Origin: Bacteroidales bacterium
GTDB lineage: Bacteria > Bacteroidota > Bacteroidia > Bacteroidales > F082
Assembly: GCA_030683155.1 (NCBI GenBank)
Contig: JAUXMV010000079.1
Span: 1 to 64,000, forward strand
DNA: 64,000 bases
Reading direction: 5' to 3'
This document shows, one piece after another, positions 36,528 to 45,508 of the stretch. The translations under genes and the position numbers were made by a program. Within the stretch, counting starts at the first letter, position 1. Every line of letters starts with the position of its first letter. The notes under the pieces are model-generated. The model made no database searches. It saw only the letters and a program-made list of their open reading frames with translations, and had not been told where the DNA came from.

Positions 36528-37217
36528 TTAATACGTTGGGGGATTCACATCGTCTTCATCGAAATAAAGATTCACATCGAGCACAGCCGGTGAGGCCAGA
36601 AGATCTGAAACAAGCTGGGTGTTTTTTCTTTCATGCTTCAAGGAAATGTGGTAATGCGCTTCGAGTACCAAATCTGAACCGGCATTTTTTAAGTTTACCA
36701 GTTTTATTTTCCTGCAATGACTTTTAAGAATATTATCAATCTGAGCGTCATTTTCCGGGTTGCTGTTATACGTCAGTTGAAGCAGAAATTCACGCTTTTT
36801 GGCCTGTCCGAAATTTGTTACCGACAACAAAATAATCGCAAGACTGATAAAAAGTGTTCCGGCTATAGCCACTGAATACAGCCCGACACCGGCAGCCATG
36901 CCCACACTCAGGGAAAAGAAAATAAATACAATGTCCTGCACATCGCGCACTGCTGTCCTGAAACGAATGATTGACATGGCTCCGACCAACCCAAAAGCTG
37001 TAGCCAGATTATTGCCAATCACAAGAATTACCACCGAGGTGATCATGGATAAGAAAACGAGCGAATTGACAAAAGTGACCGAATAACTTGGCCCTTTGTA
37101 AACAAAACGATAAACAAGGGAAATAGAAATTCCACAGATAAATGAAACGATAAGATTGCCGATCACGGAAAAAACCGTTACAGGGAAAAGGTCAAAATTC
37201 TGAAATTCTTCAAACAT
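36528..37217 (-). CDS. DUF4956 membrane protein
   Basis: 229 residues. About four to five hydrophobic helices in the first 130 residues (IGNLIVSFICGISISLVY, FVNSLVFLSMITSVVILV, then NNLATAFGLVGAMSIIRFRTAVRD, FIFFSLSVGMAAGVGLY, GTLFISLAIILL). The cytosolic C-terminal domain is alpha/beta. The GAMSIIRFRTAVRD segment is the family hallmark. The gene ends a three-gene set with a VTC-domain protein 1 bp upstream; DUF4956/VTC pairs recur across bacteria. Function unproven; the pairing suggests that it anchors or channels the product of the VTC enzyme. Confidence 0.88.
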   Translation of the reverse strand: MFEEFQNFDLFPVTVFSVIGNLIVSFICGISISLVYRFVYKGPSYSVTFVNSLVFLSMITSVVILVIGNNLATAFGLVGAMSIIRFRTAVRDVQDIVFIFFSLSVGMAAGVGLYSVAIAGTLFISLAIILLSVTNFGQAKKREFLLQLTYNSNPENDAQIDNILKSHCRKIKLVNLKNAGSDLVLEAHYHISLKHERKNTQLVSDLLASPAVLDVNLYFDEDDVNPPTY

Positions 37218-37218
37218 A

Positions 37219-38004
37219 TCAATTCTTGTTATTTCTTGAGATCTGTGTGTGCGAATAAATGGAAGGTAGTTTTTTCGGCTTGATAAAATTATGGGTGTCG
37301 ATAGAGATCACATATTTTGAAACTGACTGTCGTTTCAATCCTAAAGTACTGATAACAGGCTTCATCCAGGAAGGAAAATGGTCATCAAATTTCACCTCCA
37401 GAATAAAACGTTCAGAAAGCGATCTTCTGACTTTGTTTTCTGAGTAAAGCTCTTCTATATTGGGAAAAGCAACACTCCGAAGATTTTTATCAAAGGTAAC
37501 CCTGATTGAATCATCATGATTTCCCAGAAATGCCTCTCTCTCGTAAATGACCAAAATCACCGGACGAAGCTTATTCATGTGATAATGATAAAAAAAGCGT
37601 TTGAGATTTTCTTCCGATTTGGGATATTTCTCTTCGTCCGGACAATAATTTTCAAAATTATTGCCTGTAAACATTTGAAGTGCGCTGTCAAATACTGCCG
37701 GAGCTCTGTTCTTCATAATAGGAACCTCAAATTTTCTTTTAATTTCAAAAAAAACTTGTGAGTTTTTATTTTCCGGCAAATTGTATCCTCTCAATCGGAA
37801 TTTCTTACGATGCTTTATCCCCTCAACTTTTTCAAAATAACAGCCATATCCGGCCGTATCAAAATATATGCTGCGCACTGTATAATGCTTTCCCTCCATC
37901 TTTTCACTGTATTTGTCATAGCTGACAAAAGGTGCTATCATCCGGCGAAGGGTGTCCATTTTATTGTTTGGGACAAAATATTTATACTCGTAGCGTAGCT
38001 TCAT
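37219..38004 (-). CDS. VTC-domain protein (polyphosphate-polymerase-like)
   Basis: 261 residues, soluble. The triphosphate-tunnel features are visible: YEYKYFVP at the N-terminus, TVRSIYFDT, RKKFRLRGY, VFFEIKRK, VIYEREAF, and ERFILEVKFDD near the end. These give alternating acidic and basic residues lining the tunnel as in yeast Vtc4, which makes polyphosphate from ATP. Whether bacterial members polymerise phosphate is not settled. The gap of 1 bp to DUF4956 and 4 bp to the adaptor gene indicates tight coupling. Confidence 0.88.
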   Translation of the reverse strand: MKLRYEYKYFVPNNKMDTLRRMIAPFVSYDKYSEKMEGKHYTVRSIYFDTAGYGCYFEKVEGIKHRKKFRLRGYNLPENKNSQVFFEIKRKFEVPIMKNRAPAVFDSALQMFTGNNFENYCPDEEKYPKSEENLKRFFYHYHMNKLRPVILVIYEREAFLGNHDDSIRVTFDKNLRSVAFPNIEELYSENKVRRSLSERFILEVKFDDHFPSWMKPVISTLGLKRQSVSKYVISIDTHNFIKPKKLPSIYSHTQISRNNKN

Positions 38005-38008
38005 GCCT

Positions 38009-39085
38009 TTACCTTAAAAATATATCAAGTGTTCGTTTCACGTACTCCCTTAATGTCACAGGTTCACCTGCAAATTTGCATTTCACCGAAAGCCCCGGAA
38101 TAAGTGCAGCCGGTGGATCAGAGATTCGCGCTTTCACAAAAATCACCTGATTTGAACTGATGATTTCCACATGTTCTGTGAAGTCAAAAATCTCTGCCTG
38201 AACTGTTTGATCAGTTCCCGGAATTGTTAAATCTACTTTGAGCTCATAGCTAAGATAAGGTCTGTAATGAAATTTCACCGGGGCATACAAGATAAATGCA
38301 GTAGTGTCGATAATGGACATATACTCTATTTCTTTGGGTAAATATTGGTTCAAAACCAGTTTCCCCGACATCGGTGAAAGCAAAACATACTTTTGTCTTG
38401 TTTCTTTCAGAAATTGTAATTCTTTCTCACTTGCCAGAATCTGCTCTTCAACAAGCCTGATAGCTTCCGGTTTTGCGCCTGATATAACTGCATTGTAGCT
38501 GCTTTGGGCTATTTCTATGTTGGTTTTTGCTGTAAGAAATTCTGTTTCAGCCGACTCAAACTTCTCTCTTGCGATCAGACTGTCAAGAAAAAGTATTTGC
38601 GAACGGTCAAAGTTTTTCTTTGTCAGTTCAAACTGCTGTTGGGCAAAAACTAATTTCTGCCGCAATTCTTCAACTACAGCCTCCTTTTCTCCGGATTTCT
38701 GGCTTTGAAGTTGTTGATTCCAAACTACCATCTGACTTTCCAGCTTTTGAATCCTGTCCTCAACCAGTCTGGAAGAAAGAATCCCTATTGTGTCGCCCTT
38801 ATTTATAGAGGCGTTGTTTGAAATATTTTTTGAAAAATATAATGAAGCAATATCGCCCCTTTCAAAACGATAGCTTGTTGACTGCTCAATAACGCCGGAG
38901 TTAAAATTCTTTAGTTCGCTATAAAAATTACCATCAAGATCTGTGCGAATAATCCACTTTTCTGCTGGATTCAGCAGACCCATTGACTGGAAACTGAATG
39001 GAACTTTTAAAGGTAAAAAAAACAATCCTCCCAAAATCAACAGTACCAATGCAAGTGGGATGAGTTTCTTGTATCTATAACTCAT
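38009..39085 (-). CDS. HlyD-like membrane fusion/adaptor protein
   Basis: 358 residues. One N-terminal membrane helix at about 9-27, a first lipoyl-like half near 75-110, a long coiled coil (about 111-240, LESQMVVWNQQLQSQ region and ELTKKNFDRSQ), then LSPMSGKL in the second lipoyl half and a beta-barrel region. There is no dedicated ABC or RND partner in this operon; the adjacent genes are VTC and DUF4956. A role bridging the envelope for export of a polymer or lipid is inference. Confidence 0.85.
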   Translation of the reverse strand: MSYRYKKLIPLALVLLILGGLFFLPLKVPFSFQSMGLLNPAEKWIIRTDLDGNFYSELKNFNSGVIEQSTSYRFERGDIASLYFSKNISNNASINKGDTIGILSSRLVEDRIQKLESQMVVWNQQLQSQKSGEKEAVVEELRQKLVFAQQQFELTKKNFDRSQILFLDSLIAREKFESAETEFLTAKTNIEIAQSSYNAVISGAKPEAIRLVEEQILASEKELQFLKETRQKYVLLSPMSGKLVLNQYLPKEIEYMSIIDTTAFILYAPVKFHYRPYLSYELKVDLTIPGTDQTVQAEIFDFTEHVEIISSNQVIFVKARISDPPAALIPGLSVKCKFAGEPVTLREYVKRTLDIFLR

Positions 39086-39509
39086 TTTGCCGGGAAAATT
39101 TTAAGGTCATAGACATCTGGTTTGTACAGCTCTCAGAAAATGAATAATAGGATGCTGTCAAATGAATAGAAAATACAAAAAACAAATTAGGAGCCAGTGC
39201 TGACATATTTTGCGGGATTTTATTAAAGTCCAAAAATACGGTTTTTAATCCGTATTACAGAAGAACTTTGAGGTAAACAAGGCGTTTTTGAGGTGAATAG
39301 AGTGATTTCGTCTGCCTTTGATTTTAGAAGGGATTGCCTTTTCTGAAAAAAAGGCTTTTCAACTAAAAAAACTCCTGCTTTTGAATTTAATTTTGATATT
39401 GTCGGTGGTAAATGAAATTTCGAAATGGCCAGCTTTTCACTCCAGGTAAGAAACACAAAACTACTTTCTCAGACTATTTCTTCAAAAACAGCTTATTACA
39501 AACAAGATC
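39086..39509. other. Intergenic region with two hairpins
   Basis: 424 bp without a credible gene. Two dyads are seen: AATACGG/CCGTATT at 39235-39256 and GCCTTTT/AAAAGGC at 39336-39355. Neither has a clear T-run. The minus-strand frame at 39223-39456 (77 aa) has no start context, no recognisable motif and a composition like translated noncoding DNA, so it is not called. Confidence 0.5.
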
Positions 39510-40016
39510 TTACTGCCCTTCATACTGTTGAATTTCATCAAAAACGAACTCCAGTTTGACATTTGCTTCAGCAAACATGGCTTCGGACTCGATGCCGGCA
39601 TGGTATTTCCGTTCGCAGACCACGCGTTCAATTCCACAATTGATGATGAGCATGGCACAGGTGCGGCATGGCGTCATTCTGCAGTACAAAGTGCTTCCTT
39701 CCAGCGCAATACCTCTGCGTGCAGCCTGTGTGATGGCATTTTGTTCAGCATGAACGGTTCGCACACAATGTTGTGTGACACTGCCATCTTCGTGAATAAC
39801 TTTTTTCATCAGGTGGCCAACCTCATCGCAATGAGGCAGTCCGCGCGGTGACCCAACATAGCCTGTAACCAAAATCTGCTTGTCTTTGACAATGACACAT
39901 CCGCTGCGGCCACGATCGCAGGTGGCTCTGCTGGCAACAGAATCGGCCAGTTTAAGAAAATATTCATCCCAGCTGGGTCTTATATGCATGGGTTTTTTTG
40001 GTTGATTCTCAGCCAT
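39510..40016 (-). CDS. dCMP deaminase / deoxycytidylate deaminase family
   Basis: 168 residues, cytosolic. Zinc-binding motif His89-Ala-Glu91 and Pro116-Cys117-x-x-Cys120, with catalytic Glu91. An extra CDE/HxxC-type insert (PHCDEVGH, TQHC) is typical of dCMP deaminases of the ComEB type. It turns dCMP to dUMP for dTTP synthesis. Its start overlaps the end of the dNMP-kinase-like gene by 8 bp, so both act in deoxynucleotide metabolism from one transcript. Confidence 0.9.
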   Translation of the reverse strand: MAENQPKKPMHIRPSWDEYFLKLADSVASRATCDRGRSGCVIVKDKQILVTGYVGSPRGLPHCDEVGHLMKKVIHEDGSVTQHCVRTVHAEQNAITQAARRGIALEGSTLYCRMTPCRTCAMLIINCGIERVVCERKYHAGIESEAMFAEANVKLEFVFDEIQQYEGQ

Positions 40017-40572
40017 GGGTATTTATTTTTTGCAGAATTTCTTCTATTTGATGGTGCAGACTTTCAAGATTGTCCTCATTGTGTAGTACAAAATCAGCCT
40101 GACGGATACACTCAGCCAGATTCTGATGGTTTGGATCTGTGGCATGCATTTCCCTGGCTTCGTTGGCCAGAAAAGTTTCAAAGCTAACAGCATCCGTTTC
40201 CGATTTCCGTTTTTGAATCCTTTTATACCGAAGCTCCGGATCAGCGTCAACAGCAAAAAGCCAAAAACCGGGCTTCCCGCGAAGAGAATCAATTTCGCCG
40301 GCTGTGCGGATGCTTTCAATAACACAGGATTTACCTGCTTTTCGCGCTTCCACATAAAGACAGTCGGTGATATAACTTGGCCCGAATTCAGCTCTGAGAG
40401 CATTTGCCACATGCGTCATGCTATCCCGATTCACGGTCAAACCCCGATTTTCTATTTCACGTATTAGAAAGGCACGCACAGAATAATGTTCAAACTGTTT
40501 TTCTTTGACAAGATAGTCAACAATTGTCCCTTTACCAGCTCCAAGTGTTCCGGTGATGCCAATAATGAGCAT
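40009..40572 (-). CDS. P-loop (deoxy)nucleoside monophosphate kinase-like protein
   Basis: Start taken at ATG 40572, giving 187 residues (an upstream in-frame ATG at 40605 lies inside the preceding gene). N-terminal P-loop GTLGAGKGT at residues 8-16, then an Arg-rich region, CVIESIRTAGEI, and a lid-like RYKRIQKRKSETDAVSFE. This fits the adenylate/dephospho-CoA-kinase-like AAA_18 group; Bacteroidota annotate similar genes as dNMP kinase or uncharacterised AAA. The overlap with dCMP deaminase supports a nucleotide role, but the exact substrate is unknown. Confidence 0.75.
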   Translation of the reverse strand: MLIIGITGTLGAGKGTIVDYLVKEKQFEHYSVRAFLIREIENRGLTVNRDSMTHVANALRAEFGPSYITDCLYVEARKAGKSCVIESIRTAGEIDSLRGKPGFWLFAVDADPELRYKRIQKRKSETDAVSFETFLANEAREMHATDPNHQNLAECIRQADFVLHNEDNLESLHHQIEEILQKINTHG

Positions 40573-40573
40573 G

Positions 40574-41167
40574 CTATTCCCCACTTTCCTGTTTGATTTC
40601 TTCAATCCATTTTCCGATGGCGACAGGTCTGTATTCTTCGAGCAAAGCAGGAAGTTTGAATGGGTCGTCAGAAATGATTATACTGTCACGATGCTCTGCA
40701 CGGATAAATCCTTCACTGACACCGTGGTCAAGAAAAGCCAGCAAATGATCAAAATAGCCTTCTGTATTCAGCAGGCCTAATGGTTTGTCGGCAATACGCA
40801 GCTGGTTTAAAGTAAGTATTTCTGATATTTCATCCAACGTTCCAAAACCACCCGGCATAGCAATGAATGCATCGGAAAGTTCCACCATCAGCTCTTTGCG
40901 CTCAGCCATTGACTTCACTTCATGCATAAGATCGATTCCGTTGTGGGCAACCTCTTTCCGGATAAGGTGGTGAGGCATGATACCAACCACTCTGCCACCT
41001 CTTTGCATCATCGTTTCGGCCAAAACCTTCATCAATCCTACATTGGCGCCTCCATAAATCAGTTCATCCTGCCTTTCTGCCAAAGCAATTCCTAAAGCAA
41101 CAGCAGCTTCCCTGTAGGCCGGTTTTACACCCATACTGCTTCCGCAAAACACACAAATTTTCTTCAC
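40574..41167 (-). CDS. LOG-family protein (TIGR00730, cytokinin riboside phosphate phosphoribohydrolase type)
   Basis: The frame can extend to 41254, but GTG at 41167 gives the family-typical N-terminus MKKICVFCGSS, so 198 residues are called with a GTG start. Seen: FCGSSMG, YGGANVGLM and the catalytic PGGFGTLDE block. LOG proteins hydrolyse nucleoside 5'-monophosphates to base and ribose 5-phosphate. The stop is followed immediately by the next gene's ATG. The neighbouring nucleotide enzymes suggest nucleotide salvage or sanitation rather than hormone activation. Confidence 0.88.
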   Translation of the reverse strand: MKKICVFCGSSMGVKPAYREAAVALGIALAERQDELIYGGANVGLMKVLAETMMQRGGRVVGIMPHHLIRKEVAHNGIDLMHEVKSMAERKELMVELSDAFIAMPGGFGTLDEISEILTLNQLRIADKPLGLLNTEGYFDHLLAFLDHGVSEGFIRAEHRDSIIISDDPFKLPALLEEYRPVAIGKWIEEIKQESGE

Positions 41168-41290
41168 AATAGCTTTAATTTTGAATGACAAAAGTACGTT
41201 TTTCAGACTTGATGACAGGAAAAAAACAGAATGCATCTCAGCTGCATTCTTCAAAAATTACCAGAAATATGTTTACTTTTTTTAAATGCG

Positions 41291-41298
41291 TATTTTTG
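41291..41298 (+). promoter_or_regulatory. -7 element of manA
   Basis: TATTTTTG matches TAnnTTTG, 19 bp before the manA ATG at 41318. It supports that start over the longer frame beginning at 41231, which would place this element inside the coding region. Confidence 0.4.
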
Positions 41299-41317
41299 CC
41301 GGCTAAATCAGCATAGC

Positions 41318-42298
41318 ATGCAATCACTTTATCCTTTCAAATTGAAACCCATCTTCAAAGATAAGATCTGGGGAGGGCAAAAAATAAGACAACATTTACA
41401 ACTGGATTTTGGCAATCTCCCGAATTGTGGTGAAGCATGGCTTGTTTCAGGTGTAGAAGGAAATCCAACCATCATAACCAACGGCTATCTGGCTGGCAAT
41501 GAGCTGAATGAAATCGTTGAAGTCTTTATGGGTGACCTTGTTGGCGACAGAGTTTATGATCGTTTTGGAGATGTTTTTCCCATTCTTGTAAAAGTCATCG
41601 ACTCCAACGACTGGCTTTCAATTCAGGTTCATCCTGACGATGCATTAGCGCAAAAGCGCAAAACTGGTTATGGAAAAACAGAGATGTGGTATGTGATGCA
41701 GGCCGATGAAAACGCAGAATTGATCGCCGGGTTCAACAGACCGACCGACGAAAAAAGCTATCTTGAACATCTTAATTCCGGGAAGCTCAAAGAAATCATG
41801 AACTTTGAAAAAGTGAATCAGGGCGATGTGTTTTTTATTCCGGCCGGACGTGTTCATGCGCTCGGACCCGGCACTGTGATCGCAGAAATTCAACAAACAA
41901 GCGACACCACTTACCGGATTTACGACTGGGATCGCATGGATCATTTGGGACAGATGCGCGAGCTCCATACCGAAGAAGCCCTTGAAGCTATTGACTATAC
42001 CATCCATGATTCCTATAAAACTTCCTACAGGATTACCGAAAACAAAACGGAAAAAGTTATCAGTTCCGACTTCTTTACCACCAATATTCTTAAGTTTTCT
42101 GAGCCCATTCGCAAAGATTACAGTGAACTTGACTCTTTTGTGATACTCATGTGTACGGAAGGATCATTCGAGCTAAAATGGGAGGATCAAAGTTACAACC
42201 TGAAAAAAGCTGAAACGATGCTTTTGCCGAATCTGGTGAAAAACATAAAACTTTTTCCTGCTGAAAACTGCACACTTCTTGAAGTCTATATTGCCTGA
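41318..42298 (+). CDS. manA: Mannose-6-phosphate isomerase, class I
   Basis: 326 residues from ATG 41318 (MQSLYPFKLKP). It interconverts mannose 6-phosphate and fructose 6-phosphate. Seen: KIWGG, NCGEAWLVSGVEG, the metal-binding IQVHPDDALA with Gln and His, KTEMWYV with Glu, and the FIPAGRVHALGPG His site, followed by EIQQTSDTTYRIYDWDR. The second cupin is short, as in the compact bacterial/Bacteroidota enzymes. It supplies GDP-mannose and surface polysaccharide precursors or takes up mannose. Confidence 0.95.
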   Translation: MQSLYPFKLKPIFKDKIWGGQKIRQHLQLDFGNLPNCGEAWLVSGVEGNPTIITNGYLAGNELNEIVEVFMGDLVGDRVYDRFGDVFPILVKVIDSNDWLSIQVHPDDALAQKRKTGYGKTEMWYVMQADENAELIAGFNRPTDEKSYLEHLNSGKLKEIMNFEKVNQGDVFFIPAGRVHALGPGTVIAEIQQTSDTTYRIYDWDRMDHLGQMRELHTEEALEAIDYTIHDSYKTSYRITENKTEKVISSDFFTTNILKFSEPIRKDYSELDSFVILMCTEGSFELKWEDQSYNLKKAETMLLPNLVKNIKLFPAENCTLLEVYIA

Positions 42299-42373
42299 CA
42301 GATGCAACCAAAACACGGTTATGGTTGTCTGAAATGCAATAGCGAATATTACGTAATTCATAAATTTCTTCCA

Positions 42374-42871
42374 ATGAAAAAAATCCTGATACTGGCCTTT
42401 GTCAGCATGTTTATTTCTGTTGCTTTTTCGCAGGAATCGGCCATACCAAAAGTAATCATCAAAACACTTGATGGTAAAAATTTCAATACCAGCGAAATAG
42501 CCAATGACGGCAAACCTATCATACTCAGTTTCTGGGCTATTTGGTGCAAACCATGCCAGAAAGAACTTGATGCTTTTATGGAACATTATGAAGAGTGGCA
42601 AGCCGAAACGGGTGTAAAAATTTATGCTGTTTCTATCGACGACTCGCGTTCAACGGCAAGAGTAGCTCCACTGGCAAAAGGCAAAGGCTGGGATTTTGAC
42701 ATTCTTCTTGATGCCAATGGCGACTTCAAAAGAGCGATGAACGTCAACATGATTCCCCACACTTTTCTCCTTGATGGCAAGGGTAATGTTGTATCGCAGC
42801 ATACTTCCTACTTTGAAGGAGCCGAATTTGAGCTTTATGAGAAAGTTAAGAAGTTAGCGGGCAAAAAGTAA
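42374..42871 (+). CDS. TlpA-like periplasmic thioredoxin
   Basis: Start at ATG 42374, which opens a signal peptide (MKKILILAFVSMFISVAFSQ); 165 residues. Thioredoxin fold with WAIWCKPCQKEL: the CxxC motif is WCKPC, and the cis-Pro lies in NMIPHTFLL. Such proteins act in periplasmic disulfide exchange, cytochrome maturation or protein repair. The next two genes encode an outer-membrane-like protein and an Omp28-like lipoprotein with its own CxxC, so a shared redox or folding role is possible. Confidence 0.88.
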   Translation: MKKILILAFVSMFISVAFSQESAIPKVIIKTLDGKNFNTSEIANDGKPIILSFWAIWCKPCQKELDAFMEHYEEWQAETGVKIYAVSIDDSRSTARVAPLAKGKGWDFDILLDANGDFKRAMNVNMIPHTFLLDGKGNVVSQHTSYFEGAEFELYEKVKKLAGKK

Positions 42872-42917
42872 TCACAAGTTTTCACAATCTTTCGTTCTTT
42901 CAGGCAACAGTTTTCGC

Positions 42918-44585
42918 ATGAAAAAAAATCTGTTTTTTTTGATATTTATCCTGTCATTTGGAACGCTGAATGCACAGGATTTTATAAACAATTCCACTGT
43001 CAACGGAAGCTTTCAGGTGGATGCGCAGTTCTACAGACCAGATGCTGTAATAGGCATTACAGATTCCTCCATCGCTGGCAGGAAACTTGGCATCAATGGC
43101 TATGGAAACATCATTTACACCTTAGGTAATTTCAAGGCCGGAATGCGCTACGAAGCTATGCTGACGCCAATTGCAGGTTTTGATCCGCGACAGGAAGGAA
43201 ACGGTTTTCCATATCTCTGGGCTTCATACAGCAGCGATTTTGTTGATGTCACGGTCGGTAACTTTTACGAACAGTTTGGAAACGGACTGATTTTCAGAAC
43301 CTATGAAGAATGGACTTTGGGTTACGACAACAGCATGAATGGCATGCGCGTGGTTTTGAATCCTGCAAAAGGGATTTCATTGAAAGGAATTTATGGCAGT
43401 CAGCGCTATTACTGGCAAAAATTTGAGCGCAACAACCGCGGAATCGTCAGAGGCCTCGATGCCGAAATGAATCTGAATGAAGTTGTTAAAGGGATGGAAT
43501 CTTCTCCGGTTCTTATTACCGTTGGTGCTAGTGCCGTGAGCAAATACCAGCGCGATGCAGATCCTGTTTACAATTTGCCTGAAAACGTAGGAAGCTTCGC
43601 AGGCCGACTCAATATTGGCGCAGGAAATTTCAATTTGATGACAGAGTATGCGCACAAGATCAACGACCCAGCAGCAATGAACAACTTTATTTATAAGGAA
43701 GGTCATGCCATGCTGTCTTCACTTTCCTATTCCAGAAGTGGGATTGGTGTTGTTCTTCAACTCAAACGCGTTGATAACATGGGGTTCAAATCTGATCGCA
43801 GTGTTTCAGGCAATGCATTGGATATAAATTTCTTGCCCCCAATCAACCGCACTCACGCCTACAGTCTGACAGGAAAATATCCCTATGCAACGCAACCAAA
43901 CGGCGAAATGGGCTTGCAGTTTCAGCTGAATTATAAAATCCCTAAAGGAACACTTCTGGGAGGAAAATATGGAACCGGCATCGCAGTGAATTTTAGTCAG
44001 GTGAACGATATCATGCGCACGGCTGTGAACGACACAACGAAAATTGGTCAGGAAGGTACTTTAGGCTACACCTCAGATTTCTTCAAGGTGTCGGATCACA
44101 TCTTTTTCCGCGACCTGAATTTTGAAGTTGACAAACGTTTCAGTAATAAACTGAAAGGCACTTTTCAATATATGAATCTGCTTTATGACATTGCAACAAT
44201 CGAGGGTCATGCAGGTGATCCTGTTGTTGAAGCAAATCTTTTTGTGGTTGATTTCACCTATCGTCTGACCACAAGAAAAGCCATACGCACCGAACTTCAG
44301 GGTCTTTGGACAAAACAGGATGAAGGCGACTGGGCTGCTGTGATGGTAGAATACACCATTGCACCAAAATGGTTTTTTGCCCTGGCTGATCAATACAATT
44401 ATGGCAATCCGGACAAGGATCATCGCAATCATTATTACACTGTTTCGGCAGGTTTCACGCGTGAAGCCAGTCGTGTAGCTCTCACTTTCGGACGTCAGGC
44501 CGAAGGGGTTGTCTGCGTTGGAGGGGTTTGCCGACAGGTGCCTGCTTCAAGTGGTTTAACACTGACACTGACAACAAATTTCTAA
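42918..44585 (+). CDS. DUF6029-like outer-membrane protein
   Basis: 555 residues with a signal peptide ending LNAQD. The rest is beta-rich with alternating hydrophobic residues and many aromatic girdle positions, ending in LTLTLTTNF, consistent with a barrel whose last strand closes on Phe. VNGSFQVDAQFY, FYEQFGNGLIFRTYEEW and GYDNSMNGMRV recall the DUF6029 family of Bacteroidota. Function unknown. It lies between the TlpA-like and Omp28-like genes with gaps of 46 and 21 bp. Confidence 0.75.
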   Translation: MKKNLFFLIFILSFGTLNAQDFINNSTVNGSFQVDAQFYRPDAVIGITDSSIAGRKLGINGYGNIIYTLGNFKAGMRYEAMLTPIAGFDPRQEGNGFPYLWASYSSDFVDVTVGNFYEQFGNGLIFRTYEEWTLGYDNSMNGMRVVLNPAKGISLKGIYGSQRYYWQKFERNNRGIVRGLDAEMNLNEVVKGMESSPVLITVGASAVSKYQRDADPVYNLPENVGSFAGRLNIGAGNFNLMTEYAHKINDPAAMNNFIYKEGHAMLSSLSYSRSGIGVVLQLKRVDNMGFKSDRSVSGNALDINFLPPINRTHAYSLTGKYPYATQPNGEMGLQFQLNYKIPKGTLLGGKYGTGIAVNFSQVNDIMRTAVNDTTKIGQEGTLGYTSDFFKVSDHIFFRDLNFEVDKRFSNKLKGTFQYMNLLYDIATIEGHAGDPVVEANLFVVDFTYRLTTRKAIRTELQGLWTKQDEGDWAAVMVEYTIAPKWFFALADQYNYGNPDKDHRNHYYTVSAGFTREASRVALTFGRQAEGVVCVGGVCRQVPASSGLTLTLTTNF

Positions 44586-44606
44586 TCTTCTTTGAAATAT
44601 TCAGTC

Positions 44607-45455
44607 ATGATAAACATCAAAAAACTAAGTTTCATTTTCGCTTTTGCGATCATTCTAACTTCGTGCGATAAAATAGAGCCGCCCTACAAACAAGGAAATC
44701 AACAAACAAATCCAGAGTTAATTACCCGAAAAGTATTGCTCGAAGATTATACCGGTCACACCTGTGTAAATTGTCCGGTAGCGGCAAAATCAGCAATAGC
44801 CTTACAGGAATCCTATGATGGTAAAATGATTATGATGGCCATTCATGCAGGGTTTTTTGCATGGCCACAAGGCGCTCCATTCAACAATGATTATCGCACT
44901 CCTGCTGGTGAAGAATGGGATCAATTTTTTGGAATTTCTGCAGAAGGAAATCCAAATGGAATGGTCAACCGCAAAAAAACAGGCGGAAATTATGTCGTTC
45001 CTCCCGGTCAATGGGGATCTGCTATTGCTGCAATTATTGAAGATCCTGCTGCTTTGAAACTGGAAATCGAAACTTCATTTAATGAAGGTTCGCGCAAGCT
45101 TGATATCACATTGAAGTCAACTTTATTGAGTGCCGCAGACGGATATTATAGAATAATTGCTTGTATTGTGGAGGATAGTATTGTGAGTGCGCAACGCAAC
45201 AATGATGGTACCGTTGGCCCGACACCAACAATTCCGGACTATGTACACAGGCATATGCTGCGCGAAAATGTGAATGGAATTTGGGGTGAAGACTTCATCG
45301 CTGCCGGACAGGCTTCTGCATCCACCAACACAAAAAATTACACCCTGACACTGAATGGGAATTACAATGCGAAAAATGTTTCAGTAGTTTCTTTTGTTTA
45401 CGATGCATCAACCTTTGAAATCATTCAGGTTGAGGAGAAAAAGCTTATAAACTAA
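44607..45455 (+). CDS. Omp28-like lipoprotein with thioredoxin-like CxxC
   Basis: Start at ATG 44607 (a TTG at 44592 is also open); 282 residues. Lipobox LTSC. VLLEDYTGHTCVNCPVA gives a thioredoxin-like domain with CVNC, as in Omp28-related proteins. GNPNGMVNRKK in the middle and a beta-sandwich C-terminal half (RNNDGTVGPTPTIPDYVHRHMLR) complete the family pattern. Probably an outer-membrane lipoprotein facing the periplasm or the surface. It is the last gene of the TlpA/DUF6029/Omp28 set. Confidence 0.85.
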   Translation: MINIKKLSFIFAFAIILTSCDKIEPPYKQGNQQTNPELITRKVLLEDYTGHTCVNCPVAAKSAIALQESYDGKMIMMAIHAGFFAWPQGAPFNNDYRTPAGEEWDQFFGISAEGNPNGMVNRKKTGGNYVVPPGQWGSAIAAIIEDPAALKLEIETSFNEGSRKLDITLKSTLLSAADGYYRIIACIVEDSIVSAQRNNDGTVGPTPTIPDYVHRHMLRENVNGIWGEDFIAAGQASASTNTKNYTLTLNGNYNAKNVSVVSFVYDASTFEIIQVEEKKLIN

Positions 45456-45508
45456 TTGGCCTATTATCAGGTCTTTCTTAAAATCAAGCGCTGATCAATT
45501 ATTCAGGC

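Noticed and set aside
39223-39456. 77-residue minus-strand open frame in an intergenic gap
   Set aside because: No start context, no recognisable motif, overlaps hairpin-rich AT-biased DNA; composition looks noncoding.
41168-41254. 29-residue N-terminal extension of the LOG gene
   Set aside because: It would not fit the conserved MKKICVFCGSS start; the GTG at 41167 does.
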